A stretch of 64,000 nt of DNA from Acidobacteriota bacterium (GTDB lineage: Bacteria; Acidobacteriota; Terriglobia; Terriglobales; SCQP01): contig JAKASR010000001.1 in NCBI GenBank assembly GCA_021818955.1, forward strand, positions 1 to 64,000, in the 5' to 3' direction. The position numbers were made by a program, and so were the translations under genes. The notes beneath the pieces are model-generated. The model ran no database searches. It was not told the DNA's origin and worked only from the letters and a program-made list of their open reading frames with translations. Positions 43,488-53,292 of this stretch are shown here, one piece after another. Position 1 is the first letter of the stretch; the number at the start of each line of letters is the position of its first letter.

Positions 43488-44546
43488 CTAATGCGTTGCG
43501 GCCCACTGCTCCAGGAAGCGGGCCACATCCGCCGGCGCCAGCGAGCGCGCGTCTTGAAACTCGCCATGGCCCTGGCTATACAGCAATCGGCCGCGGCTGG
43601 AGAGCACGGCCAGCGCCGGCACGCCCAGCTTCAGCGGCACCTGGTAGCGCGCCGCCAGATCGAGGTTGCGGTCGAATGTGCCGATGTTGATATGCACCAC
43701 GACGAAATGGGCGCGCAGGATGGGCGTGACCCGGGAATGGAGGAATGCCTGGTCGAGCACATGGCAGTCGTAACACCAGTTGCCGCCGAAATCGAGCAGC
43801 ACGCGTTTATGCTCGCGCCGCGCGCGGGCCAGCGCGGCGGCTAAATCGGAGCGGGCCGCCTGCGCGGAAGGGTAGATGTTGACGCGGACTTTTTTCGGCG
43901 CGGCGAGCTTGCCCGGCCGCCCCGATGCCGGCTCGTTTTCCATCTGGGGAAAACTGGCCATGGCGTCCTGCATGGCGACATAGGCGCCTTCAAGTTCCCA
44001 GTTATCCAGCACCTGCAAGCGCAGTTGCAAATAGCGCGGAAACAGCACCATCGGCTCGACCGGTGCGCCGCGCCGGGCGTTTTGCAGCAAGGATTGCAAT
44101 TGCGCGCGGGTAAACGCGCGCGCGTAGAGCGCGGCCAGGGCGTGCCGGCTGGGCGGGTGTTGCATGCGCGCCTGAAACTTGCGGCGAAAGGCGGCTAGCA
44201 TCCGGGCGGTTTGCGCGGCATTCAGGCGCGCCACGGCGGCGCGCGCGCGCAGTTGCGCCCCGGTGATGCGCTCGATGGGTAAATACCAGCCGCGAGGCAG
44301 CAATTCCAGGGATGGGCGCTCGGTGTGTGCTAAGGCTCGGGCAACTGCCAGTTGGGCTCTCGCCGGCGCCGCAGGCGGAGTCGAATTAGCATGCGCCGCC
44401 GATGCGGCCGGTTTGGATTTCGGCGCCGCTGACGCCATCTGAGCGCGCAATCCGGGCCCCAAGCCGACCCAGGCGGCCAGCAGCAGGCCTGCCACCAAGC
44501 CGGCTTGCCGCCGTAGCATTTGGCGAAGTTTCTTGCGGCGGATCAT
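43488..44546 (-). CDS. Exported thioredoxin-fold protein with DUF2059-like region
   Basis: A 352-residue protein. A signal peptide or anchor (about 10-36) and an Ala/Pro-rich spacer precede a helical segment (about 110-170) with ARMLAAFRRKFQARM and LAALYARAFTRAQLQSLLQ, reminiscent of DUF2059. The C-terminal thioredoxin domain (about 220-350) has active site Cys-Tyr-Asp-Cys in GNWCYDCHVLDQ and the cis-Pro in GVPALAVLSS. It is likely a periplasmic disulphide reductase or a DsbD-related partner. The two-domain combination is uncommon. It ends 50 bases from the convergent VWFA gene. Confidence 0.8.
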   Translation of the reverse strand: MIRRKKLRQMLRRQAGLVAGLLLAAWVGLGPGLRAQMASAAPKSKPAASAAHANSTPPAAPARAQLAVARALAHTERPSLELLPRGWYLPIERITGAQLRARAAVARLNAAQTARMLAAFRRKFQARMQHPPSRHALAALYARAFTRAQLQSLLQNARRGAPVEPMVLFPRYLQLRLQVLDNWELEGAYVAMQDAMASFPQMENEPASGRPGKLAAPKKVRVNIYPSAQAARSDLAAALARARREHKRVLLDFGGNWCYDCHVLDQAFLHSRVTPILRAHFVVVHINIGTFDRNLDLAARYQVPLKLGVPALAVLSSRGRLLYSQGHGEFQDARSLAPADVARFLEQWAATH

Positions 44547-44634
44547 GCAGTTTCAGTTTACCCGGTGGCGTGCGATCCAGCCGCGCCCGGAAAGGCTTGC
44601 CCCCAGGAAAGGAGCGCGATGGAAGATTACAAGC

Positions 44635-45936
44635 TTATCCCCTGGCCTGATGCCGGCGGGAGGGCAAAAACAGCACCATGGCGCCGGCGGCGGCCAGGCA
44701 GGCGGCCAGCAGGGCGAGGGCGGCGTGGAAGGAATGGGTGTGCTGTTCGAGCGAGCCGACCCAATACGGTCCGGCAAAGCCGCCCAGGTTGCCGATGGAA
44801 TTGATCAGGCCGACGGCCACGGCGGCGGCCATGCCGCCGAGGTAGCGGGAAAGCAGCGCCCAAAACCCGGGCATGAAGGTATAAAGCGCGAAGCCGACCA
44901 GCACGAAGCTGAGCAGCAGCAGGCCGAGCTTGGCGGCGGCGAAGATACCCAAGCTCAAGCCGGCGGCGCCTAAAAACAGCGGCACGGCGGTATGCCAGCG
45001 CCGCTCACCGGTGCGGTCGGAATTCCAACTGATCAAAATCAGCGCGAAAAACGAGAGCACGTACGGCAGCGTGCTCCACCAGCCCCGGGTCCAGGCGGAG
45101 AAATGGGCCATGGCTTGGAGCATGGTGGGCAGCCACAAGCCGAAGCCGTAGGAAGCGGTGACGGCGAGAAAGTAGATCAGCACCATCCACCAGACCCGGC
45201 CGTTGAGCAGCATGCGCCAGGTCCAGGCCTGATCCAAATCCGCCGATTCATGCCGCAGCACCGATTCCAATTGCGCCTGTTCCGCCGGGTGCAGCCAGCG
45301 CGCCTGGCGCGGCCAGTCGGTCAGCCAGAAATAACTGATCACGCCGAAAACCACCGCCGGCATGCCTTCCAGCAGAAACAGCCAGCGCCAGCCGGCCAGG
45401 CCGAGCCAATGCAAGCGCAGCAGAAAGCTGGAAAGCGAGCCGCCGACAATGAAGGCGGTGGGCAGCGCCAGGGTCATGGCGGCCAGGGCACGGGCGCGGT
45501 CGCGCTCGCTGAACCAATGGGTGAGATAGACCACCAGCCCGGGGAAAAAGCCGGCTTCCGCCGCGCCCAGCAGCACCCGAATCCAGTAATATCCGGCCAG
45601 CGTGTGCACCAAGCTCATGCCGGCGGCGAGCACGCCCCACCAGACCATCATCACAGCGATGGTCCAGCGCGCGCTCCAGCGCTCGATCAGCACCGTGGCG
45701 GGTATCTCCAGCGAAACGTAACCGAGGAAGAAGATGCCCATGCCGAAGCCCATCTGCTTGGCATTGAAGCCCAGATCGCGCATCATGCCGGGCGCGGCAT
45801 TGGATAAATTGACCCGGTCGAGAAAGGCGATCAGGTAAAGCAGAAACAAGTAAGGCAGCAAACGCCAGGCGATGCGGCGGCGCAGGGCGGCCGGCAATTC
45901 CGTCGTGACGGGCAGCGCGGGCCGAGGATCGCTCAT
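44635..45936 (-). CDS. MFS transporter, anion:cation symporter (ACS) family
   Basis: A 433-residue protein with twelve predicted helices. YLIAFLDRVNLSNAAPGMMRDLGF and LGAAEAGFFPGLVVYLTHWFSERDRARALA are typical of the ACS family, which imports organic anions such as tartrate, glucarate, phthalate or hexuronates. The substrate cannot be decided. No catabolic operon is adjacent; the divergent alpha/beta hydrolase at 46064 is a possible partner. Confidence 0.9.
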   Translation of the reverse strand: MSDPRPALPVTTELPAALRRRIAWRLLPYLFLLYLIAFLDRVNLSNAAPGMMRDLGFNAKQMGFGMGIFFLGYVSLEIPATVLIERWSARWTIAVMMVWWGVLAAGMSLVHTLAGYYWIRVLLGAAEAGFFPGLVVYLTHWFSERDRARALAAMTLALPTAFIVGGSLSSFLLRLHWLGLAGWRWLFLLEGMPAVVFGVISYFWLTDWPRQARWLHPAEQAQLESVLRHESADLDQAWTWRMLLNGRVWWMVLIYFLAVTASYGFGLWLPTMLQAMAHFSAWTRGWWSTLPYVLSFFALILISWNSDRTGERRWHTAVPLFLGAAGLSLGIFAAAKLGLLLLSFVLVGFALYTFMPGFWALLSRYLGGMAAAVAVGLINSIGNLGGFAGPYWVGSLEQHTHSFHAALALLAACLAAAGAMVLFLPSRRHQARG

Positions 45937-46063
45937 GATCGCTTGCCAAGCCTCCAGTCGATCGTTGCCAGTATGGTGTGTCTTACGCCTGGATGCCAGC
46001 GTGTTTCCGCTACTCTTTTACGAAAGCGTTAGCGCCTATTTCACTGGCCGTTACCATGGCACT

Positions 46064-46936
46064 ATGAGTTCAATTTCGCCAAAGAGCCTGCGCCTGGCCT
46101 GGGGCCGAATGTCCTGGCTGGAAAGCGGTCCGGAAGCCCATCCCTCCTCCGCGCCCACACTGGTGTATTTGCACGGCCTAGGCGCCGGATCGTTTTGCTG
46201 GCGGGTGCAATTGGAAGCCTGGGCGGGGCGGGCGCGCAATCTGGCGCTCGACCTGCCCGGCTATGGCGATTCGGACCTTTTACCGGGCCGGCGCGCCTCG
46301 CTGTCGGAGTTGGGCGAAGCGGTCGCCGCCTGGCTCGGCGCGCTTAGGATCGAGCGGTTCCGGCTGATCGGCTCCTCCTGGGGCGGAGGCGTGGGGCTGG
46401 CGCTGGCCGGCGCGCATCCGGAACGCATCGAGCGCCTGCTGCTGGCCGCGCCGCTGCACCCGGATTTTCATCCTCACTGGCGTCAACGCCTGTTAATGCG
46501 CCCGCCCTGGACCCGCCTGGCGGCCGGAATCCTGCGCCATGGCCCGCGCCGGTTGCGGTATAGGGCGCTGGCCGAGATGTGGGGCGATCCGCGGCGCATG
46601 AGCGCGGCTATCGCTCGAGAATATGCCCAGGCGCTGGGGCGCACCGGCTTCGGCGCCTCCGCCGCCTACACGCGCGGCTGGCGTGGCGATCTGGAACGAG
46701 TGGCGACCCGGCTGCCGCGCTTGCGCCGACCGGTCATGCTGCTCTGGGGCGATCGCGATCGCGTCATTCCGCCGGCCAGCGCCGCCGCACTGGCCGCGCG
46801 GCTCGCCGCCTCGGGCTTAACCCCCGCCCGCGTGCTGCTGCCCGGGCTGGGCCACCTGCCTTTTCAGGAAGATCCGGCGAGCTTTCATGCCGCTGTGGAA
46901 CCGTTCTTATTCTCCGAACTCCAGCCGCCAGACTAA
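46064..46936 (+). CDS. Alpha/beta hydrolase
   Basis: A 290-residue hydrolase. Oxyanion region LVYLHGLGAGSFCW, nucleophile elbow IGSSWGGGVGLA (Ser), acid in LLWGDRDRVIP, and base His in GLGHLPFQEDP. The C-terminal cap is Arg-rich. The start at 46064 gives the usual short N-terminus; longer frames add 64 residues through the divergent promoter region. The substrate is unknown. Confidence 0.88.
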   Translation: MSSISPKSLRLAWGRMSWLESGPEAHPSSAPTLVYLHGLGAGSFCWRVQLEAWAGRARNLALDLPGYGDSDLLPGRRASLSELGEAVAAWLGALRIERFRLIGSSWGGGVGLALAGAHPERIERLLLAAPLHPDFHPHWRQRLLMRPPWTRLAAGILRHGPRRLRYRALAEMWGDPRRMSAAIAREYAQALGRTGFGASAAYTRGWRGDLERVATRLPRLRRPVMLLWGDRDRVIPPASAAALAARLAASGLTPARVLLPGLGHLPFQEDPASFHAAVEPFLFSELQPPD

Positions 46937-47029
46937 TTCATTCCTGGTCTTCCCTTGCTTTCCCTATCTCCCGGTCTTCCCTTCCTTTCCCGTTCGTCGG
47001 CGATACTATAGCCAGCCGATCCGCATCCT

Positions 47030-47629
47030 TTGCTCACCCTGCTCCATCATCTCGAGATCTGGTTCGCGCAGCACGGATTACCGGCTGTTTTCGCGCTCCT
47101 GCTGCTGGAAAACGCCGGCTTGCCGCTGCCGGGCGAGACGGTGTTGCTTTATGCCGCATTTCTGGCCGAGCAGCATCACGGGCTGCATCTGGATTCGCTG
47201 TATGTCATCGCCGTAGCCGCCTGCATACTGGGCGACAATACCGGCTACTGGCTGGGGCGCAAGGCGCGCGGGCCGATTGCGCGCATGCTGCGGCTGACGC
47301 CGGCGCGGCTGCGGCTGGCCGAGCGGTATTTTCAAAAGTATGGCCACGCCACCATTTTTTTCGCCCGTTTCATTGCCGTGCTGCGCATCCTGGCCGGCCC
47401 GGCGGCAGGCGTGAACCATATGAAGTGGCGCACGTTTTTTCTCTTCAATGCGCTGGGCGCGGCCAGTTGGGTGGCGGCAATCGTCGCGGTCGGCGCCCTG
47501 GTCGGGCATCATTGGCAGCGCTGGGCCTCGCGCCTGGGCAATCTTGACGTGGCGCTGCTGGTGGTGGCGGTGGCGCTGATTTATGCGGTCATCCACCGCC
47601 TGCTGAAACAACTGGAAATCCAACAATAA
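47030..47629 (+). CDS. DedA-family membrane protein
   Basis: A 199-residue inner-membrane protein with LENAGLPLPGETVLLYAAFLA, a DNTGYWLGRKARG motif and FFARFIAVLRILAGPAAGVNHM, the conserved Glu/Arg elements of DedA proteins. Members flip or transport undecaprenyl-phosphate or phospholipids. The start is a TTG at 47030 with no clear Shine-Dalgarno. It nearly abuts the convergent PHP gene (gap of two bases). Confidence 0.9.
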   Translation: MLTLLHHLEIWFAQHGLPAVFALLLLENAGLPLPGETVLLYAAFLAEQHHGLHLDSLYVIAVAACILGDNTGYWLGRKARGPIARMLRLTPARLRLAERYFQKYGHATIFFARFIAVLRILAGPAAGVNHMKWRTFFLFNALGAASWVAAIVAVGALVGHHWQRWASRLGNLDVALLVVAVALIYAVIHRLLKQLEIQQ

Positions 47630-47631
47630 AA

Positions 47632-48495
47632 TTATTTCGGCAGCGGCAGCTGGAGCGGCCATTCCTTCAGCCGCTCCAGCGGCAGGATCACCGCCGCCAG
47701 GCGGTCATCCGGGCGCCCGTGAAAATCGGAACCGCCGCTGCTGGCTAGATGATGCCGCCGCGCCAAGGCTTCAAATTCCTTGACATCGGCGGGCGAATGC
47801 AGCGGGTAATAGACTTCGAGCGCATCCAGTCCCGCCTCGGCGAGCTCATGCAAATGCTCACGCCAGGGCCATTTCAGCCGGCAAGGGTGGGCCAGCGAGG
47901 CCATGCCACCGGCGGCGTGGACTTGAGCAATCGCCTCGCTGGCGGGCAGGCCCTCGAGGCGGGTATAAGTGGAGGCGCCGGGGGTGAGAAAGCGGGCAAA
48001 AGCGTCGGCGATGGAGGCGGCGTGGCCGTAATCGACCAGCCAGCGGGCGATGTGCGGGCGTCCGAGTTGGTGTCCACCGGCGCGCAGGCGCTCCGCCTCG
48101 AGCGCTTCCACGTCGAGCGGAATGCCGGCGTGGCGGAAGTTTTCCCCCAGGCGTTTATTCCGCTGGCGGCGCAAATCGCGCGAGTGTTGCATCCAGGCGG
48201 AAAACGCGCGCGCGTTTTCCGCCTCCAGCTCCCAATCCGGCGGGAAATAGCCCAGCAGGTGGGCCGAATGGCCATGCCAGGAGGCGCTGATCTCGACCCC
48301 GGGCACGAGCGTCAGCCCCTGCCCGCGCGCCGCCGCGCGCGCCGCATCGAGCCCGGCGAGGGTATCGTGATCGGTCAGCGCCAGCAGCGCCAAGCCGGCG
48401 GCAGCCGCCAGCGCCACCAGCTCCGCCGGCGATTGGCGTCCGTCGGAAGCGGTGGAATGGGCGTGCAGCTCGAATTGAAATTCGGGCGAGGCCAT
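47632..48495 (-). CDS. PHP-domain phosphoesterase (3',5'-nucleoside bisphosphate phosphatase-like)
   Basis: A 287-residue PHP-fold enzyme. Metal ligands are in ELHAHSTASDGRQSP, LTDHDTLAG, PGVEISA, GHSAHLLGY, LAHPCRLKW and GGSDFHG. The layout matches TrpH/RnaAM-type phosphatases that remove 3'-phosphate from bisphosphonucleotides or trim short RNAs. Upstream lies a 379-base AT-rich region with a cluster of TGTCAC half-sites, which probably includes its promoter. Confidence 0.88.
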   Translation of the reverse strand: MASPEFQFELHAHSTASDGRQSPAELVALAAAAGLALLALTDHDTLAGLDAARAAARGQGLTLVPGVEISASWHGHSAHLLGYFPPDWELEAENARAFSAWMQHSRDLRRQRNKRLGENFRHAGIPLDVEALEAERLRAGGHQLGRPHIARWLVDYGHAASIADAFARFLTPGASTYTRLEGLPASEAIAQVHAAGGMASLAHPCRLKWPWREHLHELAEAGLDALEVYYPLHSPADVKEFEALARRHHLASSGGSDFHGRPDDRLAAVILPLERLKEWPLQLPLPK

Positions 48496-48637
48496 TGATC
48501 AGGATGACCCAGGCTTTATACTTCGCGCAATGGCACGGTGGCGGAAGAATGGGCTATTGTTAGAAGCTGTTTTGACGATTCATGAGAATTGAAGCTAAGG
48601 CTGAAAAATAAATTTCGAAATAATTCCGCAGCAAACA

Positions 48638-48780
48638 TGTCACACTTGTCACCAGCCGTTCAAGTGCTTTCATATCAGTGACTTATAGGTGACAAGTTGG
48701 AGAAAAATCATGTCACGGCAAAATCGCCGAAAAATGCATGTAAATACTTAATCATCAATGGTTTAAAGCTGGTGACAAGT
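48638..48780. promoter_or_regulatory. Cluster of TGTCAC/GTGACA half-sites in AT-rich gap
   Basis: Inside the gene-free stretch 48496-48874 the decamer GGTGACAAGT occurs twice (48688-48697, 48771-48780) and inverted once (ACTTGTCACC, 48644-48653). Shorter TGTCAC cores are at 48638-48643 and 48711-48716, and GTGACT at 48678-48683. The stretch is much richer in A/T than its surroundings. It is upstream of the PHP gene (start 48495) and behind the GH31 gene (stop 48875). The rest of the gap holds no gene I can support. Confidence 0.55.
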
Positions 48781-48874
48781 TTGCGCGGTCCGACCATTCC
48801 ATACAGGTGCGAAGCGCCGCGATCCGGTAAAAAAGAGACACTTACCAGCTTCGATAAGGCAGCGCCGGGCGCGA

Positions 48875-51328
48875 TTATTTTCCCACCACCCGCACCGGCC
48901 AGCTAGAGGCTTCCGCATGCCGGCGTTTTCCGCCGCGGGTCAATTGCCGCCGGGCATCGTGCCAGCGCAGCTCGGTGAGATGGTATACGCCGGTTTCGTA
49001 GGCGTAAGTCCAGCCGTCATCGTCGAAAAGGTTGAAGCTCGCGTCGGCGCCGGGATAGACGCGCAATTCGGCAATCGCCTGCGGCTGGTGGGCATTAAGG
49101 ATGGGTTTGCCGAAGGGCACAATCGAGCCGGCGCGGACGAACAGAGGCAGCGTGTCGATCGGCGCTTCGGTCTCGATCCATTGCCCGCCCCGCAGCCGTT
49201 CTTCGGTCCAGAAGTTGTACCAGTCGGCGCCGGCGGGCAGATAGACGCGCTTGCGCGTCTCGCCCTGCTCGGTCACCGGGGCCACCAAAAAGGCCGGGCC
49301 GAACATGTACTGGCCGCCCAAATTCAAGACCTGCGGATCGCGCGGAAAATCCATAAACAACGCTCGCATGTAAGGCGCGCCGGTGCGGCAGGTGCGCCAG
49401 GCGAGCGAATAAATATAGGGCAACAGGGCATAGCGCAAGCGCAAATATTTTTCGAGAATGGGCTCGGCCTGGCGCCCGTAAGACCAGACTTCGTTGTAAC
49501 GCCGGCTGCCGTGAGTGCGGAAGATGGGCAAAAACGCGCCGTACTGGAACCAGCGGGTGTAAAGCTCAGGGTAATCGTCATAGTGGCCGACGTTGTCGCG
49601 GCAGTCATCGGGCGAGAGCAGGGGCGGATGTTTGGGATGATGCACCGGAGGCAGATACTGCCAGCCGCCCACATCCTGCGTCCAGTGCGCCAAGCCGGAG
49701 GCGGTGAAGTTCAAGCCGGTGGGAATCTGGCGGCGGAGCGTATCCCAGGTGGGAAAAATATCCGACGACCAGAACATGGCGCCGTGGCGCTGCGCCCCCA
49801 GCCAGGCGTCGCGCGACAAAATCAGCACGCGTTGCTGGGGAAAGTCGCGGCGGTAGCCGTCGTAGAGCGCGGCGGTGTGAAACAGCGGATAAACATTGAA
49901 ATAGCGCGTGCCGGGACCGATATGGAAATAGCTGCCGTTGGGAGGCAGATCGGGCTCGGTCTCATCCGCCCAGAGCGAATCGAAGCCGCGGCGGAGGATG
50001 TGGTCGCGAATCACCTGCCAATACCAGCGCGCCGCCGCCGGATTGGTGGTGTCGATATCGGAGCCGGCGCGGTCGTAAGGCAGACCGTCGGTGGGCGTGC
50101 CGTCCGCCCGATGCTCGAACCAGCCGTTGGAGCGTATGAATTCATAAAAACGCGAGCCGGGAGTGAAGCGCGGCCAGACGCTGATCATGGATTGAAAGCC
50201 CATGCGGTGCAGCTCGCGGTTCATCGCCGCCGGATCGGGCCAGTCCTGGGGGTTGAAGTCCATCTGGCCCATGCGGGTGTAATAGAACCAATCGACCACG
50301 ATGTAGTCGGCGGGCAGCTTGCGCTGGCGATAGCCATGGGCGACGGCGAGCACTTCCCGCTGCGAACGATAGCGCTGCTTGCACTGCACGAAACCATACG
50401 CGCCTTTGGGCAGCAGCGGCGTGGGGCCGGTCAGCCGGCGATAGCCGGAATAGATTTCATCGGCGTCGCGGCCGGCGATAACGAAAAACGAGACGCGGTT
50501 GCCGACTTCCGAGACCCAGCGGGTTTGGCGGTTAAAGCCGGGGGAAATCGTAGTTTTCGAGGGGTTATCCCAGATGACGCCATAGCCGCGGTTGGTGACC
50601 AGAAAGGGAATGCCGACGGTGGGAGCGGCGGGGGCGTCGTAATCATGCCAGCAGCGCACGGCATGGTTGCGGTGGTCGAGATAGCCTTCCTGATTTTGTC
50701 CCAGGCCGTAATAACATTCGTCCTCGGGGGCGGCAAAGGTGGCGCTGACTTGAAAAAAAGGCAGATCGCCAGGGCGGCGATCGTAGGCCAGATCGGCGTT
50801 GCCGTCTTTATGGTTGAGCACGGTCATGCTCCAGCCGTACATGCGCAGCAATGGCCGGCCATCGGGCAGGCTGAAGGCGATCAACACCGGCGGGTTGGAG
50901 CCGGGGAAAAACCAGCCGGGGGTGTTGGGCGGGGCGGGGCGCGCAGGGTGAATCTTGGGGATGGCAAGGCGCAGGCGCGGCGAGCGGTAAAAATCCATGC
51001 GGGCGTTGGAGGATGCCCTCCAGCCCGCGGCCTGGGGACGGGCGAGGAAGCCGTAGCCGGGCGCGGACAGCGCCTGGGCGCGGTCCATGCTGATGGAGAC
51101 GCGCACGATATTGGGGGCGTAAGGCTCGAGCGCGACGGTAGCGTTGCCATGCTCGAGAATCAGCGGCGGCGCGGGCCAATCGGTTGCCGCAGCGGGCGCG
51201 GCCGTTACGTCCAGCGGGCCGGGCGCAACCCCGGCGGCTTCGGCGACATTTTCCAGGGAAGAGGCGGCCAGCGCTCCGGAAGAGAGGCCGAGCAAGGTGC
51301 GTTGCATCCATTCCCGCCGGGTGGACAT
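48875..51328 (-). CDS. GH31 alpha-glycosidase (alpha-xylosidase/glucosidase-like), Tat-exported
   Basis: An 817-residue enzyme. A Tat-like signal (RREWMQRTLLGLSSGALAA) precedes an N-terminal beta domain, the GH31 TIM barrel and C-terminal beta sandwiches. The nucleophile is Asp455 in SLWADETEPD and the likely acid/base is Asp523 in FWSSDIFPTW; GLAHWTQDVGG is another family block. Substrates of close groups are isoprimeverose or other alpha-xylosides and alpha-glucosides. The enzyme would fit xyloglucan breakdown with the xylose isomerase at 14131, but this is inferred. Confidence 0.92.
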   Translation of the reverse strand: MSTRREWMQRTLLGLSSGALAASSLENVAEAAGVAPGPLDVTAAPAAATDWPAPPLILEHGNATVALEPYAPNIVRVSISMDRAQALSAPGYGFLARPQAAGWRASSNARMDFYRSPRLRLAIPKIHPARPAPPNTPGWFFPGSNPPVLIAFSLPDGRPLLRMYGWSMTVLNHKDGNADLAYDRRPGDLPFFQVSATFAAPEDECYYGLGQNQEGYLDHRNHAVRCWHDYDAPAAPTVGIPFLVTNRGYGVIWDNPSKTTISPGFNRQTRWVSEVGNRVSFFVIAGRDADEIYSGYRRLTGPTPLLPKGAYGFVQCKQRYRSQREVLAVAHGYRQRKLPADYIVVDWFYYTRMGQMDFNPQDWPDPAAMNRELHRMGFQSMISVWPRFTPGSRFYEFIRSNGWFEHRADGTPTDGLPYDRAGSDIDTTNPAAARWYWQVIRDHILRRGFDSLWADETEPDLPPNGSYFHIGPGTRYFNVYPLFHTAALYDGYRRDFPQQRVLILSRDAWLGAQRHGAMFWSSDIFPTWDTLRRQIPTGLNFTASGLAHWTQDVGGWQYLPPVHHPKHPPLLSPDDCRDNVGHYDDYPELYTRWFQYGAFLPIFRTHGSRRYNEVWSYGRQAEPILEKYLRLRYALLPYIYSLAWRTCRTGAPYMRALFMDFPRDPQVLNLGGQYMFGPAFLVAPVTEQGETRKRVYLPAGADWYNFWTEERLRGGQWIETEAPIDTLPLFVRAGSIVPFGKPILNAHQPQAIAELRVYPGADASFNLFDDDGWTYAYETGVYHLTELRWHDARRQLTRGGKRRHAEASSWPVRVVGK

Positions 51329-51387
51329 ATTCGTTTAACCCCCGGCACATTGTATGGCAGATAGGCTCAGTTTTCAGTTCTTAGCTG

Positions 51388-53292
51388 TCAGTTCTCAGTT
51401 TTGAGGGACAAGGCTTGAAGCCAGGCATGGGCGAGGCGGCGGAAGCGCCGGCCGAAAAAGGGGTGATATACGCCGGTGGGGGTGTATTCCAGGCTGAAGA
51501 TAGGCGAGCAGCGCGGCCGGGCGGTGTTGCGGATGAGGCGGTATTGCCAGGCGCCGTACACCTCGTAGATACGAAAGCCGGGCGGCGCGGGAGCCGCCGC
51601 GCCGGCCGCGGGCGAATTTTGCCGACGCAGATAGAGCCAATTGACCAGATCGGCGCCCGGCATGGGGCGATCGAAGCGCGCGCCCAGCAGCAGCAGATCG
51701 GCAAGGATGTAGGGATCGGTAGCGGGCGAGCCCAGATAACAAGGAGACGAAGCGGCGGCGGGCACATCGCCGGCAACATAGAAATCCCGGTCCGTTTCCG
51801 ATAAATTTCCGTTGTCCGCGGCCGGGCGCAAGGCGGCGCGGGTGATTTTGGCGCGACCGTGGGGTTGCAAGCTGCGGCGAAGATGCGCGGCCAAGCGCAG
51901 CATCACGGCTTCATCCAGGCGCAAGCGCCAGGCGCTGCCGGGCACATTGGCGGAAACGGCCAGGTTCAAATCGGCCGAGGCCGGCGGCAGCCAAAGATTT
52001 AAGCCGCAGGCAAAAAGCAACAGCCAGCCCACCAGGGCCAAGGCCGAGGGTTGAAACCGGCGGCGCGCATTCGCGGCCGCGGGACGCCGGGCCAGCCGTT
52101 GCGCCAGCGATTGGAAGAAACGCCGCCAGCCTTCCAATCCCGCCCAGAGCGCGGGTAAAAATGCGAAGGCGACATGACGCGCGTTGTTCCCCAGCACCAG
52201 GAACCAGAACAGGTAGGAGGGCAGGCTCCAGGCCGCGAGCATGAGAAACAGCGCGCCAACATTGCCGATGTCAAGGTCTGGATGGCCAGCGCGGGCCCGA
52301 TGCCTCCAGAGCCAGAGCATGCCGGAGCCGGCCAAGGCGGCTAAAAACAGTCCCGGACTGAGCGCCATCGGCGCCAATTGCTTAAAGACGTAATGGGGCT
52401 GGTTCAGCAGGGTAAAGCCATGCAGGATGTAGCCCGCGGTTTTGCGTTCCAGATGGCTGCCGGCGCCGGGCAGAGGGCCGAGCAGCCGGCGTTTAGCCAA
52501 CAGGTAAATCAAGCTGGCCGCGCCCAGAAATAACAAGGAGCCGAGCGCAATCCAGACGATCTCGTATAAACGAGCGCGGCGCGGCGGCTGCGTTTTTGCT
52601 GCGAGGGTTTCCGGCCGCCTTGGCGCAGCGGCATAAACTTCATACCCGCCGATGGCGAGAAAGGCGGGGAAGAACAGCACCGCGTCGGCGCGCAAGAGCA
52701 GCGCGAGCAGCAGCGCCAGAAAGCTGGCAAGTATAAATGCGGCTCGCCGTGGATTCGACCCTGGCGGATGACGGGTTGGGCTTGGCGCAGTAGAAAGACG
52801 AAAGCTGCGCGCCCAGAGCCAGAGCGAGAGCAGCAGCAGGGCGCCGGCCGGCGCCTGAGGATGGGCTTCCATGCCCAGCCACCAAACGCCCGGAGTGAAG
52901 CACCAGGCCAAGGCCGCCCAGGCGGCCAGGCGCGGCTCCAGCCACAGGCGGCCGAGCTCAAAGGCCAAACCGGCGAGCGCAATGTAAGCTAAAGCGCTGG
53001 CCAGCTTCAGCAGCGCCGGAACCAACGGCAGCGACAGGCGCAAAGCATGAATGAGCGCGGCGAAGAAGGCATAATAGCCGGCGGAAAAATTGAGGTCGTA
53101 AATATGTCCGCTGGCCCGGCCCCAAGCCAGCCAGCGCCAGAGGCCAAACAGAAAGCGGGCGCTATCGGGTTCGCCGAATGCGGGCGAGAGCGCGCAGCCG
53201 AGGCCCGCCAGCGCCGCGGCGAAAAGCATGACCCTCAGCCGCAAGCGCGCAACGGCAATCGGCCGCTCGGAAGTCTTTCCACTCTGGAACAT
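51388..53292 (-). CDS. Membrane glycosyltransferase, GT39/GT83-like
   Basis: A 634-residue integral membrane protein with about ten to twelve hydrophobic helices and a C-terminal soluble domain (about 480-634). The first luminal loop has acidic residues near GEPDSARFLFGLWRWLAWG, as expected for lipid-linked-sugar glycosyltransferases of the mannosyltransferase/ArnT type. It would transfer a sugar from a polyprenyl phosphate to a protein or lipid. GGGAG before the ATG at 53292 sets the start. The TIM-barrel gene lies 108 bases upstream on the same strand. Confidence 0.78.
   Translation of the reverse strand: MFQSGKTSERPIAVARLRLRVMLFAAALAGLGCALSPAFGEPDSARFLFGLWRWLAWGRASGHIYDLNFSAGYYAFFAALIHALRLSLPLVPALLKLASALAYIALAGLAFELGRLWLEPRLAAWAALAWCFTPGVWWLGMEAHPQAPAGALLLLSLWLWARSFRLSTAPSPTRHPPGSNPRRAAFILASFLALLLALLLRADAVLFFPAFLAIGGYEVYAAAPRRPETLAAKTQPPRRARLYEIVWIALGSLLFLGAASLIYLLAKRRLLGPLPGAGSHLERKTAGYILHGFTLLNQPHYVFKQLAPMALSPGLFLAALAGSGMLWLWRHRARAGHPDLDIGNVGALFLMLAAWSLPSYLFWFLVLGNNARHVAFAFLPALWAGLEGWRRFFQSLAQRLARRPAAANARRRFQPSALALVGWLLLFACGLNLWLPPASADLNLAVSANVPGSAWRLRLDEAVMLRLAAHLRRSLQPHGRAKITRAALRPAADNGNLSETDRDFYVAGDVPAAASSPCYLGSPATDPYILADLLLLGARFDRPMPGADLVNWLYLRRQNSPAAGAAAPAPPGFRIYEVYGAWQYRLIRNTARPRCSPIFSLEYTPTGVYHPFFGRRFRRLAHAWLQALSLKTEN

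Noticed and set aside
48917-51364. 815-codon plus-strand frame opposite the GH31 gene
   Set aside because: It is fully antisense to a gene with catalytic motifs at the right places, so it is a shadow frame.
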